From NCBI GenBank assembly GCA_947259925.1, contig CAMYOG010000041.1, positions 62,001 to 126,000 on the forward strand: a stretch of 64,000 nucleotides of DNA, written 5' to 3'. The DNA is from Thermoanaerobaculia bacterium (GTDB lineage: Bacteria; Acidobacteriota; Thermoanaerobaculia; Multivoradales; JAHEKO01). This document shows positions 8,636-17,211 of the stretch, one piece after another. The stretch's first letter is position 1. The number at the start of each line of letters is the position of its first letter. The notes under the pieces are model-generated. The model ran no database searches. It saw only the letters and a program-made list of their open reading frames with translations, and was not told the DNA's origin. The position numbers were made by a program, and so were the translations under genes.

Positions 8636-10321
8636 TCAGTGCGACGCGGCTCCGAGCCTGGGGAACACCAGGGCTCGGTCCGCGGGGGGACCGAGGATCG
8701 AGATCCGCCGGCCGTCGAAGCGCTCGAGGGTCACGCGCTCGATCTCGGTCGCGGGTCCGAGGCCGAAATGGAAGCGAGGATCGCTGACGGAAAGAAAGGA
8801 AGCGCCCGCGGCCCAATGGCGCTCGAAGACGCGCTCGCCCGCCCCGACGGAGGCACGCACGGCTCCGGGGGCGTCGACGATCAGCCAACTCCCCCCTCGG
8901 ATCGAGTCATTCCGGAGGAGCGTCGGCGGCGCGTCGACGTTGGACACCGCGAGGTCCAGGTCGCCATCGGCGTCGATGTCACCGACGGCGAGACCGCGGC
9001 TCGACTCGATCGTCTCGAGGCCGGCTTCGGCACCGACCTCGCGGAATCTCTGACCTTGCCACTCGAGCAGCGAGTTGCGCTGCCGGAAGCTGGTTCCCGA
9101 CTGCGGCGCGCGATCGGCCTGGGGGTAGATATGGCCGTTGGCGATGAAGACGTCCAGATCGCCGTCCAGATCGAGGTCTGAGAGCGTCGTGCCCCAGGAG
9201 AGCGGCCAGTAGCTCGGCTCGCTGACGCCGAGCGGCCGGCTGACGTCCTCGAACACCAGATCTCCGAGGTTGCGGTAGAGAGTCGAGGCGTCCTTGTAGA
9301 AGTTCGTGACCAGGAGGTCGGGGAGTCCGTCGTCGTCCAGGTCGCCGACGGCGAGCCCCATCCCCGCCTGGGCGTTGCCCATCGCGTCGAGGGCGGCGCC
9401 GCTCCACAGCCCGACCTCCTGGAAGCGGCCACCGTCGTTCTCGTAGACGTAGTTCGGGTTGGAATCGTTGGCCACGTAGAGGTCGAGATCGAGGTCTCCG
9501 TCGAGGTCGGTGGCGACCACGCCGAAGGAGTAGAAGAGCCCGATGTCGTGGAAGCCTCCGCTCTCTGTCGCGTCCTCGAATCGGCCACCGCCGAGGTTGC
9601 GGAAGAAGCGGTTGCCGAGCCCCTCGAGGCCGAAGGGGCCGAGCATGACCTTCATCCCCTCCCAGTCGAGCTCCGGCTCGGCGTTCAGCACCTCTTCGGT
9701 CGTGCAATCGATGTAGCCGCCCAGGTAGAGGTCCTGGTCGCCGTCACCATCGGCGTCGAAGAAGACCGCCCCGGTCGACCAGCCGTCGATGCTCGGCGCC
9801 CCGGCCAGGGGCTCGAAGGAGCCGTCGCCGAGATTGCGGTAGAGGACGTCGGGGCCGAAGTTGGAGACGAAGAGGTCGGGGAGTCCGTCGCCGTCCACGT
9901 CGCCGACGCCCACCCCCGTGCCCCAGCCGTCGTCGCCGACGCCGGCGGCTGCGGTCACCTCCTCGAAGACCCCGTCGCCTCGGTTCCTGAAGAGAGCGTT
10001 GCGTCCGCGCTCGGCGACCTCGGATCCCTCGAGCCGCCAGCCGTTGACCAGGTAGAGGTCGAGATCGCCGTCGAGGTCGTAGTCCAGAAGAGCGAGCCCC
10101 GTGCCTCCCGATTCGAGAATGTGAGGCTTCTCCGGGCGGCCGCACCAGGTGGGCGTCGTGAGACCGGCTTCGGCGGCCACGTCGGTCAGCTTCAGATGCG
10201 TGCTCGCCGAGGCTTCGCCGCCCCGCGCCGCGGGTGCGAGCACCAACGCCACGAGCAGGCTCAGAACGACCGTCAATCCATGCTCAATAGAGGCTTCGCC
10301 ACCCCCTCGAACATTGCCCAC
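8636..10321 (-). CDS. CRTAC1-like FG-GAP/VCBS repeat protein with ASPIC/UnbV-type C-terminus
   Basis: Up to 561 residues. A hydrophobic signal segment precedes 'LTDVAAEAGLT', the usual opening of CRTAC1-type proteins. Repeated calcium-binding-like 'DxDxDGDxDLxV' loops mark the blades of an integrin-type propeller (for example near residues 78, 140, 190, 277, 341 and 389). The last 100 residues ('SVGAGERV...FGLGPATEIERV') match the ASPIC/UnbV domain pattern. The GTG at 10321 gives the longest product and overlaps the upstream gene by 49 bases; a TTG at 10276 overlapping its stop is an alternative start. Extracellular binding or adhesion is likely. Confidence 0.85.
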   Translation of the reverse strand: MGNVRGGGEASIEHGLTVVLSLLVALVLAPAARGGEASASTHLKLTDVAAEAGLTTPTWCGRPEKPHILESGGTGLALLDYDLDGDLDLYLVNGWRLEGSEVAERGRNALFRNRGDGVFEEVTAAAGVGDDGWGTGVGVGDVDGDGLPDLFVSNFGPDVLYRNLGDGSFEPLAGAPSIDGWSTGAVFFDADGDGDQDLYLGGYIDCTTEEVLNAEPELDWEGMKVMLGPFGLEGLGNRFFRNLGGGRFEDATESGGFHDIGLFYSFGVVATDLDGDLDLDLYVANDSNPNYVYENDGGRFQEVGLWSGAALDAMGNAQAGMGLAVGDLDDDGLPDLLVTNFYKDASTLYRNLGDLVFEDVSRPLGVSEPSYWPLSWGTTLSDLDLDGDLDVFIANGHIYPQADRAPQSGTSFRQRNSLLEWQGQRFREVGAEAGLETIESSRGLAVGDIDADGDLDLAVSNVDAPPTLLRNDSIRGGSWLIVDAPGAVRASVGAGERVFERHWAAGASFLSVSDPRFHFGLGPATEIERVTLERFDGRRISILGPPADRALVFPRLGAASH

Positions 10322-10758
10322 GCCGCCTTGCGCGCGGTGTCGTCGGTCGCCTGGCGGAGCTGGCTCACGGCCTCGAGCATCTTCGTCTTGGCCTCACGGT
10401 TGACGACCACATAGCCCTCCTCGAAGATGCCCTGCTCCTCGCCGGTGGCGTTGAAGTGGTGGCCACCCTCGAGCAGGCGCTTGCGTACTCCGGCGATGGC
10501 GTTGTCGCCTTCGTTGGCGAACAGCGCCATGTGGGCTGCCGCGCCGGACCAGTCGCCCCGCTTGGCCAGCTGCATGGCGGCGTGGTAGTGGCCGTCGAGC
10601 ATCGACTTGACGAAGGCCGCCTCGGCGCTGCGCACGGCGAGAACGGTGTCGGCCAGAGCCTCGTAGGCTGCGGCCATCGGTGGCGGCGTCTCCTGCGCCG
10701 GAGCCGGTACGGCGAGCAAGGCCGCCGTGACGACGAGTAACGCGAGGCTCTTCTTCAT
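10273..10758 (-). CDS. Small periplasmic helical protein, unknown function
   Basis: 161 residues. A signal peptide (MKKSLALLVV..APA) is followed by an almost wholly helical Ala-rich domain with scattered His residues ('SMLDGHYHAAMQL', 'GGHHFNATGEEQG'). It starts with ATG after GGAGGGATCACC. It is upstream of and overlaps the CRTAC1-like gene, so the two are probably cotranscribed. No family was recognised. Confidence 0.6.
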   Translation of the reverse strand: MKKSLALLVVTAALLAVPAPAQETPPPMAAAYEALADTVLAVRSAEAAFVKSMLDGHYHAAMQLAKRGDWSGAAAHMALFANEGDNAIAGVRKRLLEGGHHFNATGEEQGIFEEGYVVVNREAKTKMLEAVSQLRQATDDTARKAAWAMFEGVAKPLLSMD

Positions 10759-10870
10759 GGTGATCCCTCCATCGGTTGGATTGCGTACATCGGCGAGGCC
10801 GGTACGAACACGAATCTAGTGGTCCCGTCTGGCGCCGGGACCACCCCACGGGGTTGGGCCTCTCGTCCGG

Positions 10871-12178
10871 TTAGCCGATCACCGAGAAGGACGAGTCCTG
10901 GTTGATCTGGCGCAAGCGGCTGAAGAAGCCCAGGTCGAGGTCACGCCGGGTGTACTTGAGACGCAGGCGGACCGGGTCGCGATCGTGATCGCGGCCGTCT
11001 TCGACCTGCGAGATCAGCTCGGTCATCAGCTTGCCGACCACCGGCCCGTTCTTGAACTGGTTGCCCGAGGTGCCGACCGCCATGTAGAAGCCGGGCAGGT
11101 CCGAGCGGTCGTAGACCGGCAGCCAGTCGTCGCTGACGTCGTAGAGGTCGACCACGCCCTTGGGCCGCATCGGGATCGGCAGGTCGGGCAGCCGCTGTGC
11201 CACGCGCTCGGCCTGGGTGAACCACTGCTCACTGAAGGCGGTGTTGTAGTCGTCCGGGTCCTCGACCGATTCGGGCTCGTCGCACGCCGGGTCCTGCGAG
11301 CCGACCAGGAGATGGCCGCCGATCTCGGGCCTGGCGTAGCCACCGGTATCGTCGTCCGAGATGATGGTCCCCAGCTCGTCGAAGTTCGAGCCTTCCGGAA
11401 CCGGCACGTGGCAGACCTCGTGGCGGACCGGTCGGATCTTGATCTTCATGCCGTCCTCGGCGCCGGCGAGTCGGTTGATCCTGGTCGAGTGGGGCCCGGC
11501 GACGTTGACGACGACCGGCGCCTCGATGGTCGTGCCGTCCGCCAGTCGGACGCCGGCTGCGCGGCCTTCCCGGCGCAGGATCTCGACCACCTCGACGTTG
11601 AACCGGAACTCGCCGCCGCGCGCTTCGCATGCACGCTGGACGTTGTGACAGGAGAGCTGGGGGTCGCTGATGAACCCCGACTCGGGGATGTAGGCCGCTC
11701 CGGCGATCGACGGGCCCGTGGTCTGGCCGAAGCGCTCGTCGTCGCGCTTGACCGGTGGCCCGAACCGGCGGACATCGACGATCGGGAAGCGCTCCCTGAC
11801 GCCCTCCGGGTCGAGCTCCTCGTAGGCGATGCCGAGCTCGTCGAGACTCGCCATCACCGAGCGCAGATGGTCGTTCTTCTCGGTCTTGAAGACCAGGCAT
11901 CCGGTGTTGACGTAGCGGGCGAACCCGAGCTCGTCGAAGACTCCGAGGTATCTCGCCCAGTCGATCCAGTAGAAGTAGCTCTCGCGGGCCAGGGCGACGC
12001 CGTGCGGGGTCGAGTAGTGGAAGCGGATGATGGCGCAGGACGCCGCCGTCGAGCCGTAGCCCGCGCCGTGCAGCCTGTCGACGTTCAGGGTCCGATGGCC
12101 CCGTTTGGCGAGCTCGAACGCGGTGCAGCAGCCGATGATGCCGGCACCGATGATGATGACGTCGTAGTCTCTCGACAT
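10871..12178 (-). CDS. FAD-dependent oxidoreductase, DAO (sarcosine oxidase/glycine oxidase-like) family
   Basis: 435 residues. The N-terminus has the Rossmann dinucleotide motif GAGIIGCCTAFELAKRG (residues 11-27), and the C-terminal region has the 'GFYMAVGTSGNQFKNGP' type FAD-binding segment of the DAO fold. No signal peptide, so cytoplasmic. Substrates in this family are amino acids and N-methylated amines such as sarcosine or dimethylglycine; which applies here cannot be told. A short copy of its last eight codons survives at 8586-8612. Confidence 0.85.
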   Translation of the reverse strand: MSRDYDVIIIGAGIIGCCTAFELAKRGHRTLNVDRLHGAGYGSTAASCAIIRFHYSTPHGVALARESYFYWIDWARYLGVFDELGFARYVNTGCLVFKTEKNDHLRSVMASLDELGIAYEELDPEGVRERFPIVDVRRFGPPVKRDDERFGQTTGPSIAGAAYIPESGFISDPQLSCHNVQRACEARGGEFRFNVEVVEILRREGRAAGVRLADGTTIEAPVVVNVAGPHSTRINRLAGAEDGMKIKIRPVRHEVCHVPVPEGSNFDELGTIISDDDTGGYARPEIGGHLLVGSQDPACDEPESVEDPDDYNTAFSEQWFTQAERVAQRLPDLPIPMRPKGVVDLYDVSDDWLPVYDRSDLPGFYMAVGTSGNQFKNGPVVGKLMTELISQVEDGRDHDRDPVRLRLKYTRRDLDLGFFSRLRQINQDSSFSVIG

Positions 12179-12285
12179 CCCCTCCCCCTGATCGCAACTC
12201 TACCCGACGGAGCACGGTCCATTGGCCCGTTGTAGGACGCTCTATAGACAGCGCGGCACGCCGGCCGTGTGCTAGCGTTTCGGCC

Positions 12286-13422
12286 GTGAGGGACGTCTGT
12301 AGAGCGTTTTCGCTGCTACTGCTGCTCGCCACTATCGTGGCGCCGGCTCCGGCGATCGCGCAGTGTGACGCGCCGATCGATCTCGGCCGCGGACCGGTCA
12401 ACTTCTATGTTCCCGATTCCTACGACCCTGACGAGCCGGCGCCCCTGGTGGTGCTGCTGCACGGCCGTGGCGGGGCCGGGAGCCTTCAAGAGAGATATAT
12501 GGGCTTCAGGCCGATGGCCGACCGGTTCGGCTTTCTCTACGCCTATCCCGACGGCACGCGCGACATCTCGGGCGTCCTGTTCTGGAACGGCACCGACGCC
12601 TGCTGCGACTACGGCGGCACCGGCGTCGACGACTCGGGCTATCTGCTCGAGCTGGTCGAGACGATCGAGGCCCAGTGCAACGTCGACCCGCGCAAGATCT
12701 ATTTCACCGGCCACTCCAATGGTGGATTCATGTCGTACCGGATGGCCTGCGACCACGCCAGGCGGATCGCCGCGATCGCGCCGCTCGCGGGCGCCACCTA
12801 CTACGATCCCGCCGACTGCCGCCCGCGCAGGCCCGTCCATGTCCTGCACGTGCACGGCACCCGCGACGAGACCATCTTCTACGACGGCGGTGGCCTCGGC
12901 GGGGTCCTCTACCCGGGAGCCGTCGCCTCGGTCGAGACCTGGGCGGACTACAACGGTTGCCGGGCGGAAGGCGCGGCGGCGCCGGCCGGTCTGGATCTCG
13001 ACGAGGAGCTGGAAGGTAGGGAGACCCACCGTATGCGTTTCACCAGGGCGTGCTCCGCGGGCGGCTCGGCCGAGCTCTGGACGATCGAGGACGGCGGGCA
13101 CGTTCCGGCCCTGAGCTCCAACTATGCCAGAGCGATCAGCGAGTTCCTGCTGGCTCATCCCAAGCCGGGTCAGTGCTCCGGAAGCGAGCGGGTAGTGGCC
13201 AAGAGATGCACACGCTCCGGAAAGCTGATTCTGAAGCTCCGCGCTGGCCTCGCCCGCGATGGCTATCGGGTCGAGCTCGAGAACGGCGAGTATCTCTACG
13301 GAGTTCTCAACCGGAAGGGTCGCGCCAAGGTCCGCTTCAAGGGCCTTCCGGACGGCGACGGCACGGCCAGGATCACCTTCGGCTGTGGCGAGGTCGAGGT
13401 CGTGCCTTTCGAGTGCGGCTAG
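12286..13422 (+). CDS. Secreted PHB-depolymerase/feruloyl-esterase-like alpha/beta hydrolase
   Basis: 378 residues from a GTG start. A signal peptide is followed by 'FYVPDSYDPDEPAPLVVLLHG', an esterase fold with oxyanion HG, nucleophile Ser144 in GHSNGG, a probable Asp194 in GTRDE and His272 in DGGHVP, so the catalytic triad is complete. A WNGTDACC segment with paired cysteines is common in secreted PHB-depolymerase-type esterases. About 85 extra C-terminal residues, with three cysteines, form a separate small domain. Likely an extracellular or periplasmic carboxylesterase. A paralogous family member is at 47978. Confidence 0.82.
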   Translation: MRDVCRAFSLLLLLATIVAPAPAIAQCDAPIDLGRGPVNFYVPDSYDPDEPAPLVVLLHGRGGAGSLQERYMGFRPMADRFGFLYAYPDGTRDISGVLFWNGTDACCDYGGTGVDDSGYLLELVETIEAQCNVDPRKIYFTGHSNGGFMSYRMACDHARRIAAIAPLAGATYYDPADCRPRRPVHVLHVHGTRDETIFYDGGGLGGVLYPGAVASVETWADYNGCRAEGAAAPAGLDLDEELEGRETHRMRFTRACSAGGSAELWTIEDGGHVPALSSNYARAISEFLLAHPKPGQCSGSERVVAKRCTRSGKLILKLRAGLARDGYRVELENGEYLYGVLNRKGRAKVRFKGLPDGDGTARITFGCGEVEVVPFECG

Positions 13423-13431
13423 AGAGGCACG

Positions 13432-13531
13432 GGGACAGCGCGCTCTGGGTGACCCCAGCGCGCTCGGCAGTCCTCACAGAGTCGCTCGGGCGGTGCCCGA
13501 GCTCGGCCGGGTGGCCCGACCGCGCTGTCCC
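13432..13531. repeat. REP-like multi-hairpin element between convergent genes
   Basis: GGGACAGCGCG at 13432-13442 and its exact complement at 13521-13531 enclose three smaller stems: CTGGG/CCCAG, GCTCGGGC/GCCCGAGC with a 3-base loop, and CGGG/CCCG. It sits between two converging genes and could also end transcription from both sides. Confidence 0.5.
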
Positions 13532-13539
13532 GATTCCCG

Positions 13540-15885
13540 TTAGAGCGGCCAGATCAGCGGCAGGAAGAAGACCACCAATAGCAGGAGCAGGACGGTCAGT
13601 GGCAGACCGACCCGGGTGTAGTCGGTGAACCGGTAGCCGCCGAAGCCCATGACCAGCAGGTTGACGGCGTGGCCGACCGGGCTCATGAACGCGCTCGACG
13701 CACCGATCGCCAGCACCATCAGCAGCGCATGCGGCGAGAGGCCGGAGGCCGCGGCGGTCTCGAGGGCGATCGGTGCCATCAATACGGCGACCGCGGCGGT
13801 CGGCATGATCTGGGCGGCGAACGCGGTGATCAGGAAGAGGCCGGCGATCAGCGCCCGCGGCCCGAGCGCCGCGAGCGAGCCGAGCACCCGCTCGGCGATC
13901 AGCTCGGCCAGCCCGCTCTCTTCCATCGCCAGGCCGAGACTGAGCATGCCGGCGATCAGGATCACCGCCTTGAGCTCGATCGAGCGGTACGCCTCCTCGA
14001 GGGTCAGGCACCCGGTCAGGATCATCAGCAGGGCACCGGTCGGCGCGGCGATGTAGACGGGCACCAGACCGGTCACCACCGTGGCCAGGACGCCAGCCAT
14101 GATCAGAGCGCCGATCGATGCCTTCTCCTGCCGCGGTGGCGCCTGGGCCTGCTCGCTCAGGACGTAGAAGTCGGGGTCTTCGGCGAGAAGAGCGAGTCGG
14201 TGTCGATCGCCGTAGAGAAGAAAGGCGTCACCCAGCTTGAGACTCATCTCACCGAGACCGGTGCGATAGGCACGACCGTTGCGCCATATCGCCAGGACCG
14301 AGAGGCCGTACTTGTTGCGGAAGCCGAGCTCGGTGACGGTACGACCCGCGAGCGAGGTGCGTGGCGAGAGCGACGCCTCGACCATGCCGACCAGCTCGGA
14401 CTCGAGATCGCCAAACCCGGGCGGCGGCTCGGGGCTGACCTCCAGCCCCTGTAGTGCCTGCAGAACCTCCAGGTCCTCGCGGCGACCACGCAGGAGCAGG
14501 ACGTCGCCGGCGGCCAGGGCCTGCCCGGGGTCGGGAAGAAGTCGCGCCTCGCCGTCCCGAAGGATGGCCAGGACGGTCAGTCCGAACGCCTCGGCGAGGC
14601 GGATCTCGGTCAGGAGCTGTCCGGCCAGGAGCGACGCCTCGGGGACCTTGACGCTCAACAGACGCCGCTCGAGCTGGTATCGGCCCGCCACTTCGCGAAT
14701 GTCCAACGGCTGGACAGCACTGAACTCGGCGCGATCCGAGATCTCCTCGGTGCGGCCCTGGGCGGCCGCCACCAGGAGCCGATCGCCCGGCTCGAGCCGC
14801 ACGCGCCGCAGTCGGGTGCGTCGCACCTCTCCCTGCCGGTCGATGGCGACCACGTTCAGCCCGAGCTGGCGCCTGATGTCGGCTTCACGAATCGTCTGGC
14901 CGGCGAGCGGCGATTCGTCGCCGATCTCGACCTCGAGCAGGTCGAACTTCGCCCTGGAAAGCCGAGCCAGAACTCTCTGCGTCGACTCGACCACCAGATG
15001 GTGCCAGGCGCGCAGCGCTTCGAAGCGGTCCAAGCGCCCCTCGGTCAAGAGCTCGTCGCCGCTGCGCAACACGTAATCCGGCGTCGGCGCAAGCCGCAAC
15101 TCGCCGTCCCGGCGGATAGCGACGACGTTCAGACCGAGCGCGAGGCCGAGGTGGCTTTCGCCCAGCGTGCGGCTCTCGAGGGGCGATCCCGACGGGATGG
15201 TCAGGGAGCAGAGGACCTTTTCGAGCTCGTACAGGTCTTCTAGATCCTTACCCTCCGCCTGGCGTCTGGGGTCACGGTCCGGCAGCAGGTGGCGGCCGGC
15301 CAGAGTCATGTAGGCGACTCCCAGGACCAGCGCTGCGAGGCCCACGGGCGTGAAATCGAACATTGTGAAGGGCTCGTAGCCGTGGTCGGCGAGCGCTCCC
15401 GAGATCAGGATGTTGGGCGCCGTACCGATCAGGGTGGTCATGCCACCGAGCAGCGATCCGAACGCCAGCGGGATCAGCAGCTTCGACGGCGCCAGACCGA
15501 TCCGGCGGGTGATCTCGAGCACCACCGGCAGCATGAGCGCGGTGATGCCGATGTCGTTCATGAACCCCGACAGCAGTCCGACCGTCATCATCAGGACCGG
15601 CGTGAGGCGGCCGGGCGTCCGCCCGGCGAACTGCAGCACCCGGCGGCCGATCAGGTGCGCCACCCCGGTGCGCATCAGACCGCCGCTCAGAATCAGCACC
15701 GAGGCGATCGTGATCACCGCCTCGTTGCTGAAGCCGGCGATCGCCTGCTCCCCTTCGAGAATGCCGGTCAGCGCGAGGCTGAGCATGACCAGCACCGCCA
15801 CCAGGTCGACGCGCAGCTTCTCGGTCACGAACAGAACGATCGCGACCAGCAGGATGCCGAGTACGACGAGGATCGAAAGGCTCAC
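13540..15885 (-). CDS. SLC13/DASS-type permease with multiple TrkA-C (RCK_C) domains
   Basis: 781 residues. N-terminal helices (1-190) and C-terminal helices (about 585-781) match the two halves of CitMHS/DASS permeases ('GFSNEAVITIASVLILSGGL', 'GLLSGFMNDIGITALMLP'). Between them lie about four RCK_C-like domains, each with 'GLNVVAIRRDGE...P..VLRSGDELL'-type strands (starting near 210, 305, 400 and 500). This fusion is a known family architecture; the regulatory domains bind small ligands. The anion carried (sulfate, dicarboxylate or other) is not predictable. Starts at GTG; its upstream DNA has been altered by a hairpin element. Confidence 0.85.
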   Translation of the reverse strand: MSLSILVVLGILLVAIVLFVTEKLRVDLVAVLVMLSLALTGILEGEQAIAGFSNEAVITIASVLILSGGLMRTGVAHLIGRRVLQFAGRTPGRLTPVLMMTVGLLSGFMNDIGITALMLPVVLEITRRIGLAPSKLLIPLAFGSLLGGMTTLIGTAPNILISGALADHGYEPFTMFDFTPVGLAALVLGVAYMTLAGRHLLPDRDPRRQAEGKDLEDLYELEKVLCSLTIPSGSPLESRTLGESHLGLALGLNVVAIRRDGELRLAPTPDYVLRSGDELLTEGRLDRFEALRAWHHLVVESTQRVLARLSRAKFDLLEVEIGDESPLAGQTIREADIRRQLGLNVVAIDRQGEVRRTRLRRVRLEPGDRLLVAAAQGRTEEISDRAEFSAVQPLDIREVAGRYQLERRLLSVKVPEASLLAGQLLTEIRLAEAFGLTVLAILRDGEARLLPDPGQALAAGDVLLLRGRREDLEVLQALQGLEVSPEPPPGFGDLESELVGMVEASLSPRTSLAGRTVTELGFRNKYGLSVLAIWRNGRAYRTGLGEMSLKLGDAFLLYGDRHRLALLAEDPDFYVLSEQAQAPPRQEKASIGALIMAGVLATVVTGLVPVYIAAPTGALLMILTGCLTLEEAYRSIELKAVILIAGMLSLGLAMEESGLAELIAERVLGSLAALGPRALIAGLFLITAFAAQIMPTAAVAVLMAPIALETAAASGLSPHALLMVLAIGASSAFMSPVGHAVNLLVMGFGGYRFTDYTRVGLPLTVLLLLLVVFFLPLIWPL

Positions 15886-15980
15886 GGATGCTCGCGTGTG
15901 GGGGACACAATACCTATTCCACGCGCCGCGCGGATTACGTATTGTGTCCCCATCCAGTCAAGGGCTCACGGATGCTCGCG
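15879..15980. repeat. Hairpin element flanked by an 18-bp direct repeat
   Basis: A 20-bp near-perfect inverted repeat (left arm 15901-15920, starting GGGGACACAATAC; right arm 15932-15951; 18 of 20 paired) has an 11-base GC loop. It is bracketed by exact 18-bp direct copies of GGCTCACGGATGCTCGCG at 15879-15896 and 15963-15980. The first copy contains the start codon of the SLC13 gene. It looks like an inserted or duplicated non-autonomous element of the REP/RAYT-mobilised type (inference). Confidence 0.6.
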
Positions 15981-16007
15981 CGCGAGCTTATCGAGACCCG
16001 GTCGTCC

Positions 16008-16355
16008 TCAGGCGTGGGCGGTGGACCTGGCGGGGTACTCCTGGTTCCAGCTGCAGCGGAGACAGATGACGCGCCGCACCTTGGGCAGGAGTCGGGAGAC
16101 CGCGTAGAGCAGCAGGGAAGGACCGCAGATCCAGAGCACCGCGAAGTAGCCGGCGCCGGTGCCGAACCCCATGTTGGCGCTGCCCCAGAAGAGCTGTGCA
16201 AGGTAGGCGAGCGCCAGCACGGGCAGCAGCCAGACCGCGACCCTGCGCACGGCTCGAGCGGCCTTGCCCGGCTCGAGCCGGTCATACGGGAAGTCCGAGA
16301 GATCCGCTCCACACTCGGGGCACAGCCGAGGGGGCGTCTGCTCTTGAGCCTGCAT
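16008..16355 (-). CDS. Small membrane protein with split zinc-ribbon-like cysteines
   Basis: 115 residues. CPECG near residue 12 and CLRC near residue 98 form two CxxC pairs at opposite ends, with two transmembrane helices between them. Such an arrangement could join on the cytoplasmic face as one metal site. Starts at ATG with a GGAAGGATC upstream. Function unknown; same strand as the next small membrane gene. Confidence 0.55.
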   Translation of the reverse strand: MQAQEQTPPRLCPECGADLSDFPYDRLEPGKAARAVRRVAVWLLPVLALAYLAQLFWGSANMGFGTGAGYFAVLWICGPSLLLYAVSRLLPKVRRVICLRCSWNQEYPARSTAHA

Positions 16356-16379
16356 GATCCGATCCTTCCGTTCGACGCC

Positions 16380-16949
16380 TCAAGCGCTGGTCGAGGACCA
16401 GCCGTCGTACTCCTTGCGCACGTCGTCGCGCCTGAACCAGTAGATGAGAAAGGCCGGGTAGGCGAGGGTCGCTGCCAGGGCAAGCGGCAGGCCGACGGCG
16501 GTCGCGGCTTGCCACCCTCCCGGCCATAGCGCACCCAGCTGATCCGCGCTGGTGATCATCCTGCCGGTGGCGAAGACCGACTCGAGCACGATCCAGGCGA
16601 TCACCAGCCAGGCCCAGGTGGTCGACAGACCTACGCCCGAGCGCACGTGGTTCTTCAGGCGCAGCGAGGCGACGATCAACAGCCCCCCCAGCGCGAGCCC
16701 GATCAGGGCCGAGATCACCAGCCAGGGAGTAGGCGGCAGGATCACCATCAACAGCTGGGCCATCTCGCTCGAGAACCAGCGGCTCAGATAGTCCTCCGTC
16801 CAGTAGAACGGCACCGCGAGGTCGCCCAGCTGGTCGATGATCGTGCAGATGCCGACGACGATTCCGATGATGCCGATGATCCTCGGCCAGAGAGCTCCCC
16901 GCGGCTCAGCGCTCTCGCCGTAGACAGTCGATGTGTCGACGTGACTCAT
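16380..16949 (-). CDS. Four-helix integral membrane protein, unknown function
   Basis: 189 residues from the ATG at 16949, chosen because a GGGGGT lies just upstream and the longer frame to 17099 adds only low-complexity residues. Four predicted transmembrane helices (near 25-45, 73-95, 105-125 and 150-172), with a final RRDDVRKEYDGW cytoplasmic tail. No family recognised. Probably cotranscribed with the CxxC membrane protein 24 bases downstream. Confidence 0.6.
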   Translation of the reverse strand: MSHVDTSTVYGESAEPRGALWPRIIGIIGIVVGICTIIDQLGDLAVPFYWTEDYLSRWFSSEMAQLLMVILPPTPWLVISALIGLALGGLLIVASLRLKNHVRSGVGLSTTWAWLVIAWIVLESVFATGRMITSADQLGALWPGGWQAATAVGLPLALAATLAYPAFLIYWFRRDDVRKEYDGWSSTSA

Positions 16950-17087
16950 ACCGACCCCCTGTCTGGGTAGCAGACTCCCCCGGCTCGGACCACGCGCCGA
17001 CGGGTGGGCTCGCGGCCACCCCGACCTACAGAGCCAGCAACGCTCCTTCATCATCTGGGTCCGGCAGCAAAACGATCGCCGAAACGC

Positions 17088-17173
17088 GGTGACAGGCAAC
17101 TGACTACGGAATCTCGAGCGGCCTTCTGGAACGGCGGACCCGTCAGCAGGTCGTAATTGGTTACCTGTCCCCG
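17088..17173. repeat. Imperfect GACAGG-type inverted repeat upstream of adenosine kinase
   Basis: Left arm 17088-17109 and right arm 17149-17173 pair imperfectly (about 14 of 18 over the core GACAGGxAAC...TACG). The right end reads CCTGTCCCCG followed by six T. It resembles the two other GGGGACA-ended elements nearby and lies in the divergent intergenic region. Confidence 0.35.
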
Positions 17174-17211
17174 TTTTTTGGTCCGGTTTCTGCCGTTAAG
17201 ATGACGCCCCT

